From an uncultured Oscillospiraceae bacterium (lineage in GTDB: Bacteria > Bacillota > Clostridia > Oscillospirales > Oscillospiraceae), in assembly GCA_900754515.1 (NCBI GenBank), contig CAAEDD010000165.1:1-17663 (forward strand): 17,663 bases of DNA, read 5' to 3'. Under the pieces are notes generated by a model. That model had not been told where the DNA came from, did not search any database, and saw nothing but the letters and a program-made list of their open reading frames with translations. Made by a program: the position numbers and the translations under genes. Numbering within the stretch: the stretch's first letter is position 1; every line of letters begins with the position of its first letter. Shown piece by piece: positions 1 through 7,362 of this stretch.

Positions 1-60
1 ACATTCCGGTCACTTTGCAAATAGGAACGGGATACATTCAACGGAATATCCGGCGAATCA

Positions 61-1344
61 ATGCGCCCTGTTGTAAAAAAAAGCCTGAGCCTATATGCAG
101 CGCTTCTGATGCTGGTGTCCTGCGTGTTCGGGGAAAAGCTGGTGAACCAGGAGCAGGGGCAGCTGCTGTTTATCCTGTGCAGCTACTATTCATGTTATAT
201 AATAACGCTGTTTGTGGTGCTGGGAGACTATGTTCGATCCTTCAGAGATACGGCCCCCAGATGGGGTGCTTTTATCATCTCCCTGATGTTAAGCTTTGCC
301 ACGGGTATGCAGAGCTTGCGGCAGACCTGCATAATGGTGCTGCCCCTGCTGTGCTTCCAGATGCTGCTTGTGCTGGCCGACCGGGTGAAAAGCGGCGCTT
401 TTCAATGGCGGCGATACAGGCTGAGCCTGATTCGTGTTCTGGGATATGCCGTAGCCAACCTGGCAGGCCTGCTGGTCGTGAAGCTTTTTCACGTTCATCA
501 ATATACCATCTTTGACTCGGCGGCACGAAGCCTATCCCAGCGTTTGAGCGACATTTACTTGGCCTGCCGGGATATATCCGGCTTCTGCTGGGCGGACTCT
601 GAACACCCGTTTTTTATTCTCATGTTTGTGGTTGAGGCGGCTCTGCTTATATATGCCGGAGTTTTACAGATAAGGGAGCTGCACAGAGGCGGAGAACTGT
701 CAGCCATTTGGTGGCTGCTGCTCATCAGCGTTGTTGGAGTCATTGCCGCAGCGCTGCTGACGAATCTGAGTATACGAAGCGTATATCTCTTTACCTATTT
801 CCCCCTGCTGGCTCTGTCGGTGGCCGTTGCCATGGAGAGACTGAAACCGGCAAAAAGCTGCGCCTTGGCTTTGTTCCTGTGCTTGCTGGCTCTGGGCAAT
901 CTTTACTTCAGTTATGTCCCTTCCGTCCGGGAAGCCATGGATGGAGAGAAAAACGAATATGAGCAGATATGCGATTGGGCTGTGGAGCAAGGCTATGAAC
1001 TGGTCTATGGCAGCCATTCCAACGTGGCTCCTAGAGTGGCTGCATATTCCGACGGTAAACTCATATCCGGCGGTTGGAACGACGAAGTGATGTTTAAAGT
1101 CCAGGAGTATCTTAATTTGCAGAATATATACAGCCTGGAGGATGTAGACAGGGCGATTTTTGTGTTCCAGCCACACGAGCTGGATTATGCCTTTGAGGCA
1201 GCGGAAGCTGCCGGAGCTGAGCTCAGCTTCCATGGCCGGTATGGGGACTTCTACGTCTATACCTCCACGGTGCAGCTGATGTATCCACGCACCTATCCCT
1301 GGTTCGACCAGCAGTGGCCAACCTGGGGAGAGGAAGGAACTTGA
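61..1344 (+). CDS. polytopic membrane protein of unknown function, possibly 5'-truncated
   Basis: The 427-residue protein has about nine hydrophobic stretches (around residues 10-24, 34-54, 67-81, 90-106, 123-141, 183-203, 214-234, 241-257 and 265-285) and then a hydrophilic C-terminal domain of about 140 residues rich in Tyr, Trp and acidic residues. This layout resembles GT39-like or polysaccharide-type membrane proteins with a soluble tail, but I recognise no catalytic motif and assign no function. The ATG at 61 is the first start after an in-frame stop at 22-24 and has no good ribosome-binding site. A run of eight A lies just inside the gene (75-82). The real protein may therefore begin further left in another frame, through a frameshift or sequence error. 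The last membrane helix followed by a soluble domain suggests a surface or envelope role. That a protein is encoded here is fairly sure; the start is not. Confidence 0.7.
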   Translation: MRPVVKKSLSLYAALLMLVSCVFGEKLVNQEQGQLLFILCSYYSCYIITLFVVLGDYVRSFRDTAPRWGAFIISLMLSFATGMQSLRQTCIMVLPLLCFQMLLVLADRVKSGAFQWRRYRLSLIRVLGYAVANLAGLLVVKLFHVHQYTIFDSAARSLSQRLSDIYLACRDISGFCWADSEHPFFILMFVVEAALLIYAGVLQIRELHRGGELSAIWWLLLISVVGVIAAALLTNLSIRSVYLFTYFPLLALSVAVAMERLKPAKSCALALFLCLLALGNLYFSYVPSVREAMDGEKNEYEQICDWAVEQGYELVYGSHSNVAPRVAAYSDGKLISGGWNDEVMFKVQEYLNLQNIYSLEDVDRAIFVFQPHELDYAFEAAEAAGAELSFHGRYGDFYVYTSTVQLMYPRTYPWFDQQWPTWGEEGT

Positions 1345-1389
1345 TGTTCCGGGGACGCCCTGCGGAATAATTACAAAGAAAAAAGAAAA

Positions 1390-1414
1390 GGTCCGGGCGT
1401 ACCGCACCCGGACC
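1390..1414 (-). terminator. hairpin, likely terminator for leftward transcription
   Basis: GGTCCGGG (1390-1397) pairs with CCCGGACC (1407-1414). Read on the minus strand, the stem is followed by a T-rich tail (complement of the A-rich stretch at about 1374-1389). That fits termination of the CDF gene's transcript. On the plus strand there is no clear U tract. Confidence 0.6.
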
Positions 1415-1421
1415 TTACGGC

Positions 1422-1454
1422 TTGTCAAAAAGTCCGTGAGGACTTTTTTGACAA
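1422..1454. terminator. A/T-flanked palindrome between convergent genes
   Basis: TTGTCAAAAAGTCC (1422-1435) pairs with GGACTTTTTTGACAA (1440-1454) around a GTGA loop, with one bulged T. The arms contain A5 and T6, so it can act in either direction. It is the middle of three hairpins and may be a copy of a dispersed intergenic repeat rather than a simple terminator. Confidence 0.5.
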
Positions 1455-1459
1455 ACTGT

Positions 1460-1498
1460 AAGACCGCTGTCTGAGCTTTCTCTCAGACAGCGGTCTTT
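1460..1498. terminator. 16-bp perfect hairpin between convergent genes
   Basis: AAGACCGCTGTCTGAG (1460-1475) and its exact reverse complement (1482-1497) flank a six-base loop. The stem is symmetrical and lies between the 3' ends of the rightward membrane protein gene and the leftward CDF gene, so it can serve both. The U tract on either side is short. Confidence 0.6.
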
Positions 1499-1524
1499 AT
1501 GTATATGCAGCAATGGTTCAGAAT

Positions 1525-2691
1525 TTAAACATAGCTGCGGTCGATATCCACCACGGCATAGTATTTTTTCCAGGTGGAATGGACCAGAGTCTCTATCTCA
1601 TTTTCCAGCTCTTTGTCGCTGAGCTTGATATCGGCCGGGGCCAAAGCGTCAAATATGAGGTTTGTGTGGGTGGGGCCGGGCACCATGCGGAAGTCGTGTA
1701 TCTTTATCCTGGGGTCTATCTCCTTTAGCTTATCCGCCACGGCCTGGCGCAGCTCGTTGAGCTGTTCATTGTCGCAGTCGATGGGGTCCATGTGGATGGT
1801 GGCCAGGATGCCGAACTTCTCACGGATCTCCCGCTCCGCCTGATCCACGGCGTCGTGGAGCTCGAACATGTTACCGTTGCCGTTTACCTCGGCGTGGAGG
1901 GAGACAAAGCCACGGCCGGGGCCGTAGTCATGGATTATCAGGTCGTGGATTCCAACTATCTCCGGATGGGCCAGGGCAGTATCCTCTATCTCCTTTACCA
2001 GCTCCGGGTCAGGGGCCTTGCCCAGCAGGGGAGAGAGGGTGTCCCGCATTGCGTTATAGCCGGCAAAAATGATAAAGGCGGCAACCAGAAGGCCTGCCCA
2101 GCCGTCTACGTTCACGTGGAAGAAGTAGGAGATGCCCATAGACAGCAGAACCACAGTGGTAGCTATGGAGTCGGAGAGAGAGTCGGTAGCTGTGGCCTCC
2201 ATGGAGGGGGAGCTTATCTTTTTGCCTACGGCCTTATTATACCGGCTCATGTAGAATTTCACGGCAATGGAGGCAACAAGGATCAGAGCGGGCAGCAGAG
2301 CCGCATCCACAGGTTCGGGGTTGAGTATTTTCTCAATGGAGCTCTTGCCCAGCTCCACGCCCATAGCCACGATGAGGGCCGACAGCAGAAGCCCCGCCAG
2401 ATACTCGGCCCGGCCGTGGCCGAAGGGGTGATCCAGGTCCGGCTTCTTACCAGCTATGGCAAAGCCCAGCAGGCTTATCACCGAGGAACCGGCGTCGGAA
2501 AGGTTGTTGAAAGCATCTGCCACGATGGCCACGGAGCCGGAGAGGACCCCGGCAAAATACTTGCCTGCAAAGAGCAGCACGTTGAGAAAAATGCCGTAGA
2601 CGGAGCAGAGAGTACCGTAAGCACGGCGTACTGCCGGGTCGTTTACCTTATCCCTGTCCTTTATAAATAACCGGGATAAAATCTCTATCAT
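1525..2691 (-). CDS. cation diffusion facilitator (CDF) family transporter, Mn-type motifs
   Basis: A CDF-family metal/proton antiporter of the cytoplasmic membrane that exports divalent cations. The N-terminal half carries the transmembrane helices. The TM2 motif is N62-x3-D66, HPFGH is at 88-92, and the TM5 motif is D170-x3-D174. Asn rather than Asp/His in TM2 combined with DxxxD in TM5 is the pattern described for Mn2+-exporting CDFs (MntE/MneP type), so manganese is the best guess; zinc or iron cannot be excluded. The C-terminal part from about residue 225 is a long cytoplasmic domain, expected to be the ferredoxin-like dimerisation domain. I chose the ATG at 2691 (388 aa): AGAGG lies 10 bases upstream, whereas the TTG at 2697 is only about 4 bases from it. 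It follows the pseudouridine synthase gene by about 50 bases on the same strand and is probably cotranscribed. The hairpins at 1390-1498 lie downstream. Confidence 0.92.
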   Translation of the reverse strand: MIEILSRLFIKDRDKVNDPAVRRAYGTLCSVYGIFLNVLLFAGKYFAGVLSGSVAIVADAFNNLSDAGSSVISLLGFAIAGKKPDLDHPFGHGRAEYLAGLLLSALIVAMGVELGKSSIEKILNPEPVDAALLPALILVASIAVKFYMSRYNKAVGKKISSPSMEATATDSLSDSIATTVVLLSMGISYFFHVNVDGWAGLLVAAFIIFAGYNAMRDTLSPLLGKAPDPELVKEIEDTALAHPEIVGIHDLIIHDYGPGRGFVSLHAEVNGNGNMFELHDAVDQAEREIREKFGILATIHMDPIDCDNEQLNELRQAVADKLKEIDPRIKIHDFRMVPGPTHTNLIFDALAPADIKLSDKELENEIETLVHSTWKKYYAVVDIDRSYV

Positions 2692-2742
2692 TTTCAAATC
2701 GCCTCTTGACTAAAATTATTCAACAATTGTAATACTTGAAAT

Positions 2743-3717
2743 TCAAAAATTCAAATCATTTATTCCAAAATATTTTTCCGCAAAGTCCACATGATCCACT
2801 GTGAATACACGGTCCCGGAGATAGTTCAGTATGCCCGCATCGGTGGGAAAGTCAAAGCGCAGCTTATAGGAGTAAAGGGCCTGCCCTTTTTCTTCAAAAT
2901 TCTTGTTGAAGCTCTCCCGACCGTATTTACCGTCCCCAAGCAAAGGCCAGCCTGCATGGGCCATCTGGGCCCTTATCTGGTGGGTTCGTCCGGTGAGCAG
3001 CTCGCACTCCACAAGGGAGAGCCTGCCCCGGCTTATTAGCACCCTGTATCTGGTGACGGCGGTCCGGGCTCCAGGCTCAGGCTTTGCTTTTATAAAAACC
3101 TGGTTTTTCTTTGCATCCTTAAAGAGATAGTCTTTAAGCTCGCCGGAGGGAGGCTGGGGACTGCCCTGAACGGCGCAGAGATAAAACTTGGCTATCTCAC
3201 GGTCCCTTATCTTATCGTTCATGATGCGCAGAGCTTCGGCATTCTTGGCGGCTATGACTATGCCCCCGGTGTTCCGGTCTATGCGGTTGCAGAGAGCCGG
3301 GGCAAAGGAATTTTCCTCCCGGGGCTTCCACTGGCCGCTCTTGGCCATATAGGCTTGAACATTGGCGATAAGGGTGTTATAATCCCATTGGCCGGCGCTG
3401 TGGCACAGTACGCCGGGCTTCTTGTCCAGCAGCAGGATGTTGTCATCCTCATAGACGATATTCAGCCTGGGAGTGCCCACCTTCAGGTAGGAGTTCTCCT
3501 CTCTGGGCTTTTCAAAAAACTCGTCATTTATATACAGCTGCAATACATCCCCGGCATTCAGGCGCACGTCCCTTTTCGCGCCCTTGCCGTTCAGTTTTAT
3601 CCGTTTGAGGCGGATGTATTTCTGCAAAAGCGAATCCGGCAGCAAGGGTACGGCCTTGCCCACAAAGCGATCCAGCCGCTGACCGGCGTCGTTTTGCCTG
3701 ACTGTCAGTTCCTTCAT
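2743..3717 (-). CDS. RluA-family 23S rRNA pseudouridine synthase
   Basis: This 324-residue protein isomerises uridine to pseudouridine in RNA, most likely 23S rRNA. An S4-like RNA-binding region fills residues 1-65. The catalytic domain follows, with the motif NRIDRNTGG in which D147 is the expected nucleophile (HRLDxxTSG in most relatives). A second conserved block is RTHQIR at 244-249, followed by LGDGKYG. It belongs to the RluC/RluD-like subgroup; which uridine it modifies cannot be read from sequence. The start at 3717 follows a weak GGGA site about 8 bases away. A minus-strand promoter (3770-3798) lies just upstream, and the CDF gene follows downstream. Confidence 0.93.
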   Translation of the reverse strand: MKELTVRQNDAGQRLDRFVGKAVPLLPDSLLQKYIRLKRIKLNGKGAKRDVRLNAGDVLQLYINDEFFEKPREENSYLKVGTPRLNIVYEDDNILLLDKKPGVLCHSAGQWDYNTLIANVQAYMAKSGQWKPREENSFAPALCNRIDRNTGGIVIAAKNAEALRIMNDKIRDREIAKFYLCAVQGSPQPPSGELKDYLFKDAKKNQVFIKAKPEPGARTAVTRYRVLISRGRLSLVECELLTGRTHQIRAQMAHAGWPLLGDGKYGRESFNKNFEEKGQALYSYKLRFDFPTDAGILNYLRDRVFTVDHVDFAEKYFGINDLNF

Positions 3718-3769
3718 TGTATTCCCAGCTGCCTTTCAAAATTCTTCCTGAAAACTTTTGACTTTTTGC

Positions 3770-3798
3770 AGTATACTATATAAAATTGTTGTTGACAA
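3770..3798 (-). promoter_or_regulatory. sigma-A-type promoter for the pseudouridine synthase gene
   Basis: On the minus strand TTGTCA (3798-3793) and TATACT (3775-3770) are separated by exactly 17 bases. Its -35 box is almost the same DNA as the -35 box of the rightward promoter, on the opposite strand. Confidence 0.65.
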
Positions 3799-3820
3799 GT
3801 CTTGACAAGTAAACTATAAT
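3792..3820 (+). promoter_or_regulatory. consensus sigma-A promoter for yceD-rpmF
   Basis: TTGACA (3792-3797), a 17-base spacer and TATAAT (3815-3820) form a perfect consensus promoter. Transcription should begin near 3827, giving a short leader of about 20 bases before the yceD ATG. The nine-base word TTGACAAGT occurs twice, at 3792-3800 and 3802-3810, one helical turn apart. Confidence 0.85.
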
Positions 3821-3847
3821 ACTAGGGCGACTGTGCGAGGTGCTATT

Positions 3848-4339
3848 ATGCGACTGAACCTGAGAGAGATAATTGAAGTGCCCGGGGGCTCCGTGCCTTT
3901 CCACTGCGAGCTGGATACCCAGGGGCTGGATTTCCCCTCCGTTCTGGAGTATAAGAGCAAGCCCCAGGCCGAAGGCCGGGTGTACAACGAGGCAGGTGTG
4001 CTGCATCTTGAGGGGACGCTGAAGGCAGAAATGACTTGCGTCTGTGACCGCTGCGGCAGCCTGTTTGACAGTGTGAAACTCACACAGCTCAGCGCCACCA
4101 TCGTGGAGGAAGAAGCTGAGGATAACCCGGAATTCTTTGTGCTGGATGGGGACGAGATTGATCTTGACGAGATCCTCTCCACCATCTTCATCCTGGACAT
4201 GGAGACCAAGTTCCTCTGCCGGGAGGACTGCAAGGGACTCTGCTCCACCTGCGGCAAAAATCTTAACCTTGGCCCCTGCGGATGCAGGAAAGAAATTGAT
4301 CCAAGATTTGCTGTGCTTGAGCAGCTTTTGGATAAATAA
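3848..4339 (+). CDS. yceD: YceD/DUF177 family protein, linked to L32
   Basis: A 163-residue DUF177 (YceD) protein. The family is almost always encoded directly before rpmF and is connected with 23S rRNA or large-subunit accumulation; its exact activity is not settled. The N-terminus (LREIIEVPGG) is typical. Nine cysteines are visible: C64, C66 and C69 (CVCDRC) and a second cluster C124, C128, C132, C135, C144 and C146, likely to bind zinc. The acidic stretch at about 87-107 also fits the family. I chose the ATG at 3848, not the GTG at 3833: GAGGTG (3837-3842) sits at proper distance from 3848, and the GTG would fall only a few bases after the predicted transcription start. An inverted repeat spans its stop codon before rpmF. 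Confidence 0.9.
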   Translation: MRLNLREIIEVPGGSVPFHCELDTQGLDFPSVLEYKSKPQAEGRVYNEAGVLHLEGTLKAEMTCVCDRCGSLFDSVKLTQLSATIVEEEAEDNPEFFVLDGDEIDLDEILSTIFILDMETKFLCREDCKGLCSTCGKNLNLGPCGCRKEIDPRFAVLEQLLDK

Positions 4340-4357
4340 AAAATTAGAGCTGCTCAA
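4317..4357 (+). repeat. inverted repeat spanning the yceD stop codon
   Basis: TTGAGCAGCT (4317-4326) is repeated in inverse at 4348-4357 with a 21-base A/T-rich spacer that contains the yceD stop codon. In RNA it would form a 10-bp stem just before the rpmF ribosome site (AGGAGG at 4371-4376). There is no U tract, so an RNA-processing or translational role is more likely than termination. Confidence 0.5.
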
Positions 4358-4383
4358 AACAGCCGTTATCAGGAGGTGTCAAC

Positions 4384-4569
4384 ATGGCAGTCCCAAAAGG
4401 AAAAGTATCCAGGCAGAGACGTGATAAGAGACGTTCTTCCGTGTGGAAGCTCACCGCTCCCGGCGTCGTGAAGTGCCCCAACTGCGGTGCTTTCTGTATG
4501 CCTCATCGTGCTTGCAAGGCTTGCGGTCAGTACAAGGGCCGTGCAGTCATCAATGTTGAGGATAAGTAA
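4384..4569 (+). CDS. rpmF: 50S ribosomal protein L32
   Basis: The 61-residue protein is a standard L32 (bL32) of the large ribosomal subunit. It starts MAVPKGKVS, has a basic N-terminal half, and carries a complete zinc ribbon with CPNC (C31, C34) and CKAC (C44, C47), so it is the zinc-binding form. AGGAGG lies 7 bases before the ATG. It follows yceD by 44 bases and is probably cotranscribed from the promoter at 3792-3820; a terminator follows its stop codon. Confidence 0.97.
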   Translation: MAVPKGKVSRQRRDKRRSSVWKLTAPGVVKCPNCGAFCMPHRACKACGQYKGRAVINVEDK

Positions 4570-4578
4570 AACAAGCTC

Positions 4579-4611
4579 AAGGAGGAAAGGTGCAGTACCT
4601 CTCCTCCTTTT
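4579..4611 (+). terminator. intrinsic terminator after rpmF
   Basis: AAGGAGG (4579-4585) pairs with CCTCCTT (4603-4609), with an inner AGGT/ACCT stem, followed by TTTTGCTTTATTTT. It separates yceD-rpmF from the next gene. Confidence 0.75.
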
Positions 4612-4642
4612 GCTTTATTTTGCGCCCTGAGGTCAGAATATT

Positions 4643-6007
4643 ATGGATAATGCTATAAAGGCCATAGATCCGGACAGCCCTCTGGCGGGAAAGGCCCGGC
4701 CCGGTGATACCGTAGTGGCCATTAATTCCAATAAAATACTGGATGTGCTGGACTATAAGTTCTTTGCCTATGACCCCAAGCTGGAGGTGCGGCTGCGCCG
4801 TGCCGACGGCAGCGAATATACTCTCCATGTGACAAAGCCGGAGGGCGGAGACCTGGGGCTGGACTTTGAGAGCTACCTCATGGATACCCCCAGGGCCTGC
4901 GCAAACCGCTGTGTATTCTGCTTTATAGACCAGCTGCCAAAGGGCATGCGCCCTACCATGTACTTCAAGGATGACGACGCCCGCCTCAGCTTTCTGCTGG
5001 GAAACTATATAACCCTGACAAATCTCTCCAAAAGGGAGATAGAGCGCATCATTGCTCTGCATATAAGCCCAATAAACATCTCCGTCCACGCAACGGATCC
5101 GGAGATTCGGCGCCAGCTTCTGCGCAGCCCCAGGGCGGGGGAGTGCATGGAGATAATGGGCCGCTTTGCAAAGGCAGGGATAACTATGAACTGCCAGATA
5201 GTATGCTGCCCGGGGCTTAATGACGGAGAGGCGCTGATGCAGTCCATGAGAGATCTGGAGAGTCTGTATCCCCAGGTACACAGCGTGTCCATAGTTCCGG
5301 TGGGACTGACAAAGTTCCGGGAAGGGCTGTATCCCCTCACTCCCTTTACCAGGGAGCATGCCGCCGAAACCCTGGACATGGTGGACTCCTTCGGCGCAGA
5401 GTGCATCCGCCGCCACGGCAGCCGTATCTTCTGGTGCGGGGACGAGCTTTACATCAAGGCCGGGCGGGAAATACCTCCCGACGAGTTCTATGAGGAGTAT
5501 ACCCAGCTGGAAAATGGCGTGGGTATGCTGCGCCTTATGGAGACGGAATTCTCCTCGGCCCTGAAGCTGGGGGGAGAGCCGGACGGTGTCCCATTTTCAA
5601 TAGCCACCGGGGTCTCCGCAGCCCCCTATTTCCAGATACTTCTGGACAAGGCAAAGGAAAAATACCCGGAGATAAAGGGAACCATATACCCTATAGTCAA
5701 CGACTTTTTCGGCCACAGCATAAATGTCACCGGCCTTATAACCGGCGGCGACCTTATAGCCCAGCTGAAGGGTAAGGATCTGGGGGAGAGGCTCCTTATC
5801 TCCCAGAACATGCTTCGCCGGGCGGAAATGGACTTTTTGGACGACGTTACCCTGGAAGAAGCCAGCGCCGCCCTGAATCTTCCCATATACCCCACAGAAC
5901 AGGACGGCTTTGCCTTATGGGACGCCATGTGCGGTGAGCTCCCGGAACTTAGGCTGCCGGTGAGGGAAGAGAATAAGGAGCAGTTTTACAGGTATAATCA
6001 GAATTGA
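4643..6007 (+). CDS. DUF512-family protein with PDZ and radical-SAM-type cysteine motif
   Basis: A 454-residue protein of the DUF512 (PF04459) family. Residues 1-66 form a PDZ-like domain (SPLAGKARPGDTVVAIN). Then comes C86-x3-C90-x2-C93 within CANRCVFCFIDQLP, the CxxxCxxC arrangement that binds the [4Fe-4S] cluster of radical SAM enzymes. The remainder contains the conserved region with VSIVPVGLTKFREGLYPL and NDFFGHSINVTGL, characteristic of DUF512. The substrate is unknown. In Clostridia this gene is commonly found next to der, as here (about 30 bases before it). GAGG at 4629-4632 precedes the ATG by 10 bases. The ORF follows a terminator, so it may have its own promoter, although I see no good match in the short gap. 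Confidence 0.9.
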   Translation: MDNAIKAIDPDSPLAGKARPGDTVVAINSNKILDVLDYKFFAYDPKLEVRLRRADGSEYTLHVTKPEGGDLGLDFESYLMDTPRACANRCVFCFIDQLPKGMRPTMYFKDDDARLSFLLGNYITLTNLSKREIERIIALHISPINISVHATDPEIRRQLLRSPRAGECMEIMGRFAKAGITMNCQIVCCPGLNDGEALMQSMRDLESLYPQVHSVSIVPVGLTKFREGLYPLTPFTREHAAETLDMVDSFGAECIRRHGSRIFWCGDELYIKAGREIPPDEFYEEYTQLENGVGMLRLMETEFSSALKLGGEPDGVPFSIATGVSAAPYFQILLDKAKEKYPEIKGTIYPIVNDFFGHSINVTGLITGGDLIAQLKGKDLGERLLISQNMLRRAEMDFLDDVTLEEASAALNLPIYPTEQDGFALWDAMCGELPELRLPVREENKEQFYRYNQN

Positions 6008-6036
6008 CATTGAATTTTATATAGGAGGGTTTGAGA

Positions 6037-7362
6037 ATGTCAAGACCTCTTGTTGCAATAGTGGGCCGCCCCAATGTGGGAAAGTCCATGCTGTTCAACC
6101 GTCTGGTGGGCCAGCGGCTGAGCATTGTTGAAGATACCCCGGGCGTCACCCGTGACCGGCTATATGCCGAGTGCGAATGGTGCGGCCGGAAATTCGATAT
6201 GGTGGACACCGGCGGCATTGAGCCCAGCACAGACAGCGAGATACTCATGTTCATGCGGGAGCAGGCCCAGATAGCCATAGACTCCGCCACCGTCATCATC
6301 CTGGTCACCGACATCCGCACAGGAGTTACCGCCGCGGACAAGGATGTGGCCAACATGCTGCTGCGTTCCAGAAAGCCGGTGGTGCTGGCTGTGAACAAGG
6401 CCGACTCCACCGGGGCCGAAGACCCGGCCATATATGAGTTCTACTCCCTGGGCCTGGGCGACCCTATTGCCGTCTCCGCAGTCCATGGACACGGTACCGG
6501 CGACCTGCTGGATGCCTGTCTGGCTCACTTCCCGGAGGAGACGGAGGATGAGGAGGAGCCGGACTGCATCAAGGTGGCAGTAATCGGCAAGCCCAACGTG
6601 GGAAAGTCATCCCTGATAAACCATATCCTTGGGGAAAAGCGCCTGATAGTCAGCAATATGGCCGGTACCACCAGGGACGCGGTTGACACCCTCTTTGAAA
6701 ATCAGTACGGCCGCTATATGTTCATTGACACCGCCGGCATCCGCCGCAAGTCCAAAGTGGAGGAGCGGGTGGAGAAATTCTCCGTCATGCGTGCCCAGAT
6801 GGCCATAGAGAGAGCCGACGTCTGCCTTATTATGATAGACGCCAGGGACGGCGTTACCGAGCAGGACACCAAGATTGCCGGACTTGCCCACGAGGCGGGG
6901 AAGGCCAGCATCATCGTGGTGAACAAGTGGGACCTTGTGGACAAAGAGACAGGCACCATGGAGAAGATGCGCAAGGACGTAATGCGGGATCTCAGCTTCA
7001 TGAGCTATGCCCCGGTGCTGTTTATCTCCGCCCTTACCGGACAGCGCACAGACAGGATATTTGAACTGATTAACTTCGTAAACGACCAGAGCAACATGCG
7101 CATTACCACCGGTATGCTGAACAATGTTCTGGCCGACGCCCAGGCCAGAGTCCAGCCTCCCACGGATAAGGGCCGCCGCCTGAAGATCTACTACATGACC
7201 CAGACGGGGATAAAGCCCCCCAACTTCGTCATCTTCTGCAACAGCAGGGAGCTGTTCCATTTCTCCTACCAGCGCTATCTGGAAAACCAGATACGCTCCG
7301 TCTTTGGCCTTGAGGGTACGCCGGTGCGCATCGTGATACGCCAGAAAGGGGAAAAGGAATGA
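6037..7362 (+). CDS. der: ribosome biogenesis GTPase Der (EngA)
   Basis: Der is an essential GTPase with two G domains in tandem, acting in assembly of the 50S subunit. In this 441-residue copy the first G domain has GRPNVGKS (10-17), DTGG (57-60) and NKAD (120-123). The second has GKPNVGKS (184-191), DTAG (231-234) and NKWD (296-299). The C-terminal KH-like domain (about 350-441) ends in PVRIVIRQK. Both nucleotide sites appear intact. I chose the ATG at 6037: AGGAGG (6024-6029) is 7 bases upstream, while an in-frame TTG at 6031 is almost on top of it. Its stop codon overlaps the start of the PlsY-like gene (ATGA), so the two are translationally coupled. Confidence 0.97.
   Translation: MSRPLVAIVGRPNVGKSMLFNRLVGQRLSIVEDTPGVTRDRLYAECEWCGRKFDMVDTGGIEPSTDSEILMFMREQAQIAIDSATVIILVTDIRTGVTAADKDVANMLLRSRKPVVLAVNKADSTGAEDPAIYEFYSLGLGDPIAVSAVHGHGTGDLLDACLAHFPEETEDEEEPDCIKVAVIGKPNVGKSSLINHILGEKRLIVSNMAGTTRDAVDTLFENQYGRYMFIDTAGIRRKSKVEERVEKFSVMRAQMAIERADVCLIMIDARDGVTEQDTKIAGLAHEAGKASIIVVNKWDLVDKETGTMEKMRKDVMRDLSFMSYAPVLFISALTGQRTDRIFELINFVNDQSNMRITTGMLNNVLADAQARVQPPTDKGRRLKIYYMTQTGIKPPNFVIFCNSRELFHFSYQRYLENQIRSVFGLEGTPVRIVIRQKGEKE

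Noticed and set aside
700..1428. 242-codon minus-strand frame opposite the membrane protein gene
   Set aside because: It runs through the hairpin at 1390-1414, lacks a ribosome site, and its translation has no membrane or domain pattern, whereas the plus strand does.
1792..2670. 292-codon plus-strand frame within the CDF gene
   Set aside because: It is antisense to a well-recognised transporter, and its translation shows no domain. Long antisense frames recur across the window (also 4577-5416, 6607-7260 and 7275-8096) and reflect codon bias.
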